Assembly: GCA_003648575.1 (NCBI GenBank)
Contig: QMPN01000082.1
Location: 1-11,175, forward strand
Direction: 5' to 3'
Source of the DNA: Bacteroidota bacterium
GTDB lineage: Bacteria; Bacteroidota; Bacteroidia; Bacteroidales; B18-G4
DNA length: 11,175 bases
The translations under genes and the position numbers were made by a program. Numbering within the stretch: position 1 is the first letter of the stretch; each line of letters starts with the position of its first letter. Shown piece by piece: positions 7,012 to 11,175 of this stretch. The notes beneath the pieces were generated by a model. That model searched no databases, was not told the DNA's origin, and was given only the letters and a program-made list of their open reading frames with translations.

Positions 7012-9690
7012 TTATAAACTAAGTCTCAGGGAGACGTTAAACCTCCTGCCCATTCCCATGAATACTCCGGCAGAATTGGCGTCAAAGGTACTCGAATGCG
7101 TAAGATAGGGATCATTATTTTGCGCATCGGTAATAAAAATGTTATCAAAAGCATTGAGCACACTTCCCCTTACCTGGAATCCAACTTTACTTATCTTCCA
7201 CGAGTATCCTGCATGGAAGTCGATCGTATAATAATCGGGGATCTTCCATGATTGTCTGGGACTCCCATTTTCATCGAATGAACCAGGCCTGTTATCGGAA
7301 TCATAGTCTAAGGGGTTAAAGTCGGCATAATGTTTCCCGAACCAGGTAAACACACCCGTAACATATAAACCACGAATAATTTCCCATCTAAGACTTTCTC
7401 TGTTCTGGAATTGTGCGGCATCACCTACATACAATCCCTTTGCATCGAACGGCCTGGTTTCTATCTGCTGGCCATTGTCATTATAGACCCTGGCAGTATC
7501 TGCTGAAGTCCATTTCCAGTCACCAAGTGAAAGCAAACTTTCAAACATCAGGTTATCCAGAATCTTGAAAGCAAATTCGAATTCTATACCCATATGACGG
7601 GCATTCATATTATTGATATTCACGCTGTAAAACTCCCCATCGATCTCAGTAGTCAGGGCACGATCGGCAGGCTTATTCAGCCAGGTAGTGTAGTAAGTAT
7701 TTACATTCAGTGTAAATATCGGCTTTGCAAAGCTGTATCCCAGTTCAATGGCATTGACCTGTTCATTCTTTATATCCTTAAACAATGTGTTTGACCGATC
7801 ATACACATTATTGAAACGTTGTGCCTTTGAGAGGAAGCCAAGGTTCATAAATACATTCATGTACTCATTCAGATTATAGTTGGCCCCTCCTTTCACGGTA
7901 AATCCGGGAATGTATTCCCATGGAGTCACATTAGCGTCTTCACCGGGGTCGTGCAGAAGGAAATAATCAATCCTTTTATATCCTGACACTGATGTTGTAA
8001 CATTCAGGAAAGTGGTAAGGTTACCCTGTTTATATTTGATTTGGGCAAATATTCCGCCCCAGCGTACAAGTGCATCATTGTGATAGCCGATCTTATCTCC
8101 CTCATATTTCCGGGTGGATGGATCTTCATTCTGGTTACCATCGTCGAGATAGTAGCTACCTCCAAACAGGTCAGCCACCTCGCGATAATGCTCTCCTCGG
8201 TATGTCCTCAGATCCAATCCTCCTGATAAAGAAAGCTCATCATTGATCTCATATTCGAAGGTTGATAATAAACCCAACCAAAAATGGTTATTCATGGCAT
8301 TCCGCATGATATTGGATGACACATTTGTACCATTGAAATAGGGAGGAGTGATATTCAGGTTGGCATTGTATTGTGCCTGTAAATTTTGCTGCCAGGTAGT
8401 AGTATCAGTTTCAGGTGTTGTAGAGAATGACTTCCCGCCTCCTGTACCCAATGACAAGTATAATATGTTGGAAATATACAAGCGGTCATTGACACTCCAG
8501 AAGTCACGAAGGCTAAACATGGGTTTATGGTAGAAATTATTGGCTGTACTGGTTGCCTCGCTGTTAGGATAAATGGTATCGGTACCGGTTATATAAGCAC
8601 GGCTGAGGTAACCCCAGTTCGGGTTATACCTTAAGCCCCTGTTCACCGGCAGCCCATTTGTCTGAAGTTTATCAATAAAATCCTGGTCCATTCCCGATTT
8701 AATCGCATAATCGGAATCAAAGGTTGAGATGTACTTCTTGTAAGATCGCTGGCCATGTTCCTGTGGTGCGCCCATGGCTGAGACACTAAGGAGATGATTA
8801 CCCACCTTTTTATCTACCCTAAGAAAATAAAACCAGCCTTTGGTCCATGTCTGATCAACCCAACCATCTCCCCTTTTGTATGATCCTGCAAAGGTAACCC
8901 CCCATCCTTTAGGCATACGGCCTGTAGTAAGTCCGAGGGAAGTACGAAGGAAACCGTCATTTCCAAATTCCTGTTTAAGTGTAATCGATTTCTCGTTGTC
9001 TATTCCCTTGGTAGCAATATTGATGGTCCCGCCAACCGAGGGGATGGCAAGTTTAGAAGCCCCCAGGCCACGCTGAACCTGTGTATAGCGCATCACCGCA
9101 TCGAGTCCAAACCAGTTTGACCAATAAACCCAGCCATTCTCCATATCGTTTACCGGTATCCCATCCAGCATCACAGCAACGTTGCGTTGATTAAAACCAC
9201 GAATATTGATCCTCGCATCACCATCACCTCCACCTGAAGCTGTCGCATAAACGCCTGGTGTTGCATTCAGTATGAGTGGTATGTCCTGGGCAGCCAGTTG
9301 TTCCTCTATTTTGGCAGGGGTAACTGTTGTAAAGGCGATCGGAGTTTCCCTGGTCTTGGCAATATCACCCACAATTTCCACCTCACGTAATGTGATGGAT
9401 GTCAAGACAAAGTCGATATACAGGTTCTTTTCGGAAATAACGATATGCTTTGTCTGCGTTTCGCATCCTACATAAGAAATCACAAGATCATACTCACCCG
9501 GTGCAAGTTTCAAAACATATTCACCATCAATATCGGTGATCACTCCGAGTCCGGGACCATAAAGCAGGTTCACCCCAATAAGGAGATCTCCAATATCGTC
9601 CTGAACGGTTCCGCTAATAGTTTTCTCCTGTCCAAGCAAGTTGGCAAGTGGAAGAATCAAGATCAAAAGAAACAATAAGGTTTTATTCAT
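7012..9690 (-). CDS. TonB-dependent outer-membrane receptor with carboxypeptidase-regulatory-like N-domain
   Basis: This is an active transporter of the outer membrane, energised by TonB-ExbBD. Its 892 residues comprise a signal peptide (1-20, ending LLGQ), a CarboxypepD_reg-like beta-sandwich (about 24-98: 'ISGTVQDDIGDLLIGVN', 'ITDIDGEYVLKL', 'LVISYVGCE'), a linker with the possible TonB box VEIVGD, and the plug (about 113-228). The plug carries INIRGFNQRNVAVMLDGIPV and the end motif SVGGTINIATKG. The 22-strand barrel follows, ending GRRFNVSLRLSL. The last residue is Leu, not the aromatic residue usual for barrel proteins. No SusD-like partner is adjacent, so it is not a standard SusCD pair. 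The substrate cannot be read from sequence. Lying between an LTD protein (104 bp upstream) and a secreted nuclease (25 bp downstream), it may import DNA breakdown products or a metal needed by the nucleases; this is inference. No clear TAnnTTTG promoter lies directly upstream, so it may be read from the LTD gene promoter. Confidence 0.93.
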   Translation of the reverse strand: MNKTLLFLLILILPLANLLGQEKTISGTVQDDIGDLLIGVNLLYGPGLGVITDIDGEYVLKLAPGEYDLVISYVGCETQTKHIVISEKNLYIDFVLTSITLREVEIVGDIAKTRETPIAFTTVTPAKIEEQLAAQDIPLILNATPGVYATASGGGDGDARINIRGFNQRNVAVMLDGIPVNDMENGWVYWSNWFGLDAVMRYTQVQRGLGASKLAIPSVGGTINIATKGIDNEKSITLKQEFGNDGFLRTSLGLTTGRMPKGWGVTFAGSYKRGDGWVDQTWTKGWFYFLRVDKKVGNHLLSVSAMGAPQEHGQRSYKKYISTFDSDYAIKSGMDQDFIDKLQTNGLPVNRGLRYNPNWGYLSRAYITGTDTIYPNSEATSTANNFYHKPMFSLRDFWSVNDRLYISNILYLSLGTGGGKSFSTTPETDTTTWQQNLQAQYNANLNITPPYFNGTNVSSNIMRNAMNNHFWLGLLSTFEYEINDELSLSGGLDLRTYRGEHYREVADLFGGSYYLDDGNQNEDPSTRKYEGDKIGYHNDALVRWGGIFAQIKYKQGNLTTFLNVTTSVSGYKRIDYFLLHDPGEDANVTPWEYIPGFTVKGGANYNLNEYMNVFMNLGFLSKAQRFNNVYDRSNTLFKDIKNEQVNAIELGYSFAKPIFTLNVNTYYTTWLNKPADRALTTEIDGEFYSVNINNMNARHMGIEFEFAFKILDNLMFESLLSLGDWKWTSADTARVYNDNGQQIETRPFDAKGLYVGDAAQFQNRESLRWEIIRGLYVTGVFTWFGKHYADFNPLDYDSDNRPGSFDENGSPRQSWKIPDYYTIDFHAGYSWKISKVGFQVRGSVLNAFDNIFITDAQNNDPYLTHSSTFDANSAGVFMGMGRRFNVSLRLSL

Positions 9691-9794
9691 AACCGAATAT
9701 TTTCAATACAATGAGCTAATGCATCTATCAGAAATCAAATCGAATTGAAATCTATTAAAGAAAACTGGTGATGTCTGCTTCTATCCGCAGAAAT

Positions 9795-10790
9795 TTACAA
9801 TACCAGTATTTTTTTAGTGATACTGTGTGTCGAGCTGAATCTGACATTTACAAAATAGAAACCGGCATGTGATTCGACCATCTTCAGTTTAACACTTCCG
9901 TTTTGAGTTTCCGTTTGTATAAAGTCCACTACTTTTCCTGTGATATCAATAATCTTAACATCTTCAATGGCCTCATCCGTTTCGATGGTTAGCTCTCCAT
10001 TAATCACCGGATTCGGGTAGATACTGACTTCCGGCTGAATAATGTTTTCGCTAATATCAAAAGTGGAACAATCGCAATTATGGAAACCCAATGAATCAAA
10101 TGTGTTTACCGGAATTGAATCCCATTCTTCATAGACAACAAAATAAGGAATCGGGTTTTCCTTAACGCCCTCTCCAATATGTGTTTTACGGATCAAGGTA
10201 TGATTTTTCGTCCATGACAACCAGAACAAAGGCCCAACGATATAGTTCTGAATCGTGTATTCGGTAGGATTACCTCCGCTCATGTATGTGATTGTAGTAT
10301 CGTTCAGGCTTCCCCAGCCATTATCATCACTAGTCATAGGAGGACCAACCAGTCCAAACAAATCAACAACAGTGCTAGCAATATTATTCTTCTCTAGTGT
10401 GACGGCATCATTCCCGTTAAAATACATCATTTTGTTAACTTCATAAATCGGACATAGGAAGGTGTCGGCTATCATCAAAAGTGCAGAGTCAACCGGTTCT
10501 TCATACCCAATGCCCAATGGGTCTCTTTTGTCAACAACCACGACATAGGTACTTTTAGCCTGAATGCTTCCTGCGAGAGCAACACTATATGGCGCTGTAC
10601 CTCCATTGCTATAGCGTACCAGTTTATAATCATCAAGGGAGATTGATGAATTAGTTGGGTTGTACAATTCTATCGCTTTGTTGTTTCCTGATCCTTCAAC
10701 ATATTCAGAGATGAACAGATCGGTGCAGTCTTGTGCAAACACAGACATTCCAATAAAAAGTGAGAATGTAAAGAGTACTAAATTTTTCAT
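9795..10790 (-). CDS. Secreted lamin-tail-domain (LTD) protein with T9SS sorting domain
   Basis: The 331-residue product has a signal peptide (1-20, ending VFAQ) and an LTD (about 22-150). The LTD shows LFISEYVEGSGNNKAIELYN (25-44), 'YKLVRYSNGG' and FNGNDAVTLEKN (124-135) with VVDLFG. Residues 188-240 carry a C-terminal extension (TLIRK...EW...FDSLGFHNC) that I recognise as the end of the LTD module in ExeM-type extracellular nucleases. A T9SS type A domain with IYPNP (257-261) follows at about 252-331. No catalytic nuclease domain is present: the EEP domain that follows this module in ExeM proteins is replaced by the sorting tail. Cysteines at 22, 113, 239 and 241 could form disulfides after export. 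The protein probably sits on the cell surface or is released, and may bind DNA or a partner; its function is not established. It has its own -7 box and lies divergent from an EEP-family gene and upstream of the TonB receptor and nuclease genes. Confidence 0.88.
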   Translation of the reverse strand: MKNLVLFTFSLFIGMSVFAQDCTDLFISEYVEGSGNNKAIELYNPTNSSISLDDYKLVRYSNGGTAPYSVALAGSIQAKSTYVVVVDKRDPLGIGYEEPVDSALLMIADTFLCPIYEVNKMMYFNGNDAVTLEKNNIASTVVDLFGLVGPPMTSDDNGWGSLNDTTITYMSGGNPTEYTIQNYIVGPLFWLSWTKNHTLIRKTHIGEGVKENPIPYFVVYEEWDSIPVNTFDSLGFHNCDCSTFDISENIIQPEVSIYPNPVINGELTIETDEAIEDVKIIDITGKVVDFIQTETQNGSVKLKMVESHAGFYFVNVRFSSTHSITKKILVL

Positions 10791-10824
10791 ATTTGAAGTA
10801 TTAAGTTAATTGTATATTCTTGAA

Positions 10825-10832
10825 CAAAAATA
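10825..10832 (-). promoter_or_regulatory. Putative -7 box for the LTD gene (and possibly the TonB-nuclease unit)
   Basis: Read on the minus strand, the bases are TATTTTTG, an exact TAnnTTTG match. They lie 34 bp upstream of the ATG at 10790 and predict a leader of about 30 nt. A TTTG lies only 9 bp further upstream, too close for the usual -33 spacing, and no good -33 element is seen. The motif is short and AT-rich, so a chance match is possible. Confidence 0.45.
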
Positions 10833-10950
10833 AGGATAAATCAAATAGTTAATCCATTCTATCATTAGATTATTTATAAGATATTTCAGAATAGTTTATG
10901 TTCGCATTCATGGAAATATTTCTATACCTCCAAACACCCCTTAAAAATCT

Positions 10951-10958
10951 TACTTTTG
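10951..10958 (+). promoter_or_regulatory. Putative -7 box for the EEP-family lipoprotein gene
   Basis: TACTTTTG matches the Bacteroidetes -7 consensus TAnnTTTG exactly and sits 33 bp upstream of the ATG at 10992, giving a predicted leader of about 25-30 nt. No clear -33 TTTG is found at the expected distance. Together with the minus-strand box at 10825-10832 it would make the 201-bp gap a divergent promoter region with about 120 bp between the two boxes, which leaves room for a shared operator. Confidence 0.45.
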
Positions 10959-10991
10959 CATAAAGCAGTTCCGTCATTTTCAAGCGCATTA

Positions 10992-11175
10992 ATGAACAGA
11001 AACATGAACATAAAAATCCAACCCCATCTTCTACTGTTGGCTATCTTAATTGTATTAATTTCAGCAAGTTGTCAAACAAACAAGACGAATACGAATGCAT
11101 GTATAGCATTTTATAACCTTGAAAATCTCTTCGATACTATTGACGAGGCAGGGGTCGCGGATGAAGAGTTTACGC
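10992..11175 (+). CDS. N-terminal part of an endonuclease/exonuclease/phosphatase (EEP) family lipoprotein (3' end outside window)
   Basis: The 61 visible residues begin with a signal sequence (hydrophobic core about 12-24) ending in SAS-Cys27, consistent with a lipoprotein anchored to the envelope. After a short polar linker comes IAFYNLENLFDT (38-49). This is the first strand of the EEP fold in the form typical of Bacteroidetes extracellular nucleases and phosphatases, where Asn42 corresponds to the active-site Asn of the exonuclease III group. DEEFT follows, as in many relatives. The rest of the catalytic domain is beyond the window edge. An in-frame ATG at 11004 is an alternative start; both keep the signal peptide. 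The family includes DNases, inositol phosphatases and sphingomyelinases, so the substrate is open. The neighbours (LTD protein, second nuclease with an OB-fold, TonB receptor) favour a DNase role. Confidence 0.8.
   Translation, partial: MNRNMNIKIQPHLLLLAILIVLISASCQTNKTNTNACIAFYNLENLFDTIDEAGVADEEFT

Noticed and set aside
9774..9791. 5-bp stem TCTGC / GCAGA just after the LTD gene as a terminator between LTD and TonB receptor genes
   Set aside because: Only 5 bp with an 8-nt loop and no T-run; more likely chance.
1..11175. CRISPR arrays, tRNA/rRNA genes, insertion sequences, phage genes
   Set aside because: No regularly spaced direct repeats, no tRNA-like cloverleaf noticed, and no transposase, integrase or phage protein in any frame.

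Overview
The window looks like chromosome from a member of the Bacteroidota, most likely Bacteroidales or Marinilabiliales-like. Four things point there: two proteins end in the 'YPNP' C-terminal sorting domain of the type IX secretion system (T9SS); three promoter regions carry the Bacteroidetes -7 box TAnnTTTG; gene starts lack clear Shine-Dalgarno sequences; and there is a TonB receptor with a carboxypeptidase-regulatory-like N-domain, plus a dihydroorotase with the DDQVHF metal motif.

Layout. Positions 2-238 (+) hold the tail of a protein that enters from the left edge, probably a radical SAM enzyme with a C-terminal winged helix. A perfect 19-bp inverted repeat and a promoter follow, then a two-gene plus-strand unit: der (ribosome-assembly GTPase) and a 126-aa Hsp15-type S4 RNA-binding protein, 1 nt apart. 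Convergent to it, a minus-strand unit runs from 4664 down to 2106: polyprenol-phosphate mannose synthase-like GT2, then pyrC, then a small MORN-repeat lipoprotein. These are housekeeping and envelope genes.

A 150-bp gap at 4665-4814, holding an unusual GC-rich heptad inverted repeat, separates that unit from a second minus-strand block (10790 down to 4815). The block encodes a secreted lamin-tail-domain (LTD) protein with a T9SS tail, a TonB-dependent outer-membrane receptor, and a secreted endonuclease I-type nuclease with an OB-fold, an Ig-like domain and a T9SS tail. Divergent from the LTD gene, at the right edge, begins a lipoprotein of the endonuclease/exonuclease/phosphatase (EEP) family.

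The most interesting reading is that 4815-11175 is an extracellular-DNA processing and uptake locus. The three domain types that make up ExeM-type extracellular nucleases (LTD, OB-fold, EEP) are spread over three neighbouring genes. A second nuclease fold (endonuclease I) and a TonB receptor of unknown substrate are added. That the genes work together is inferred from domain content and adjacency only.
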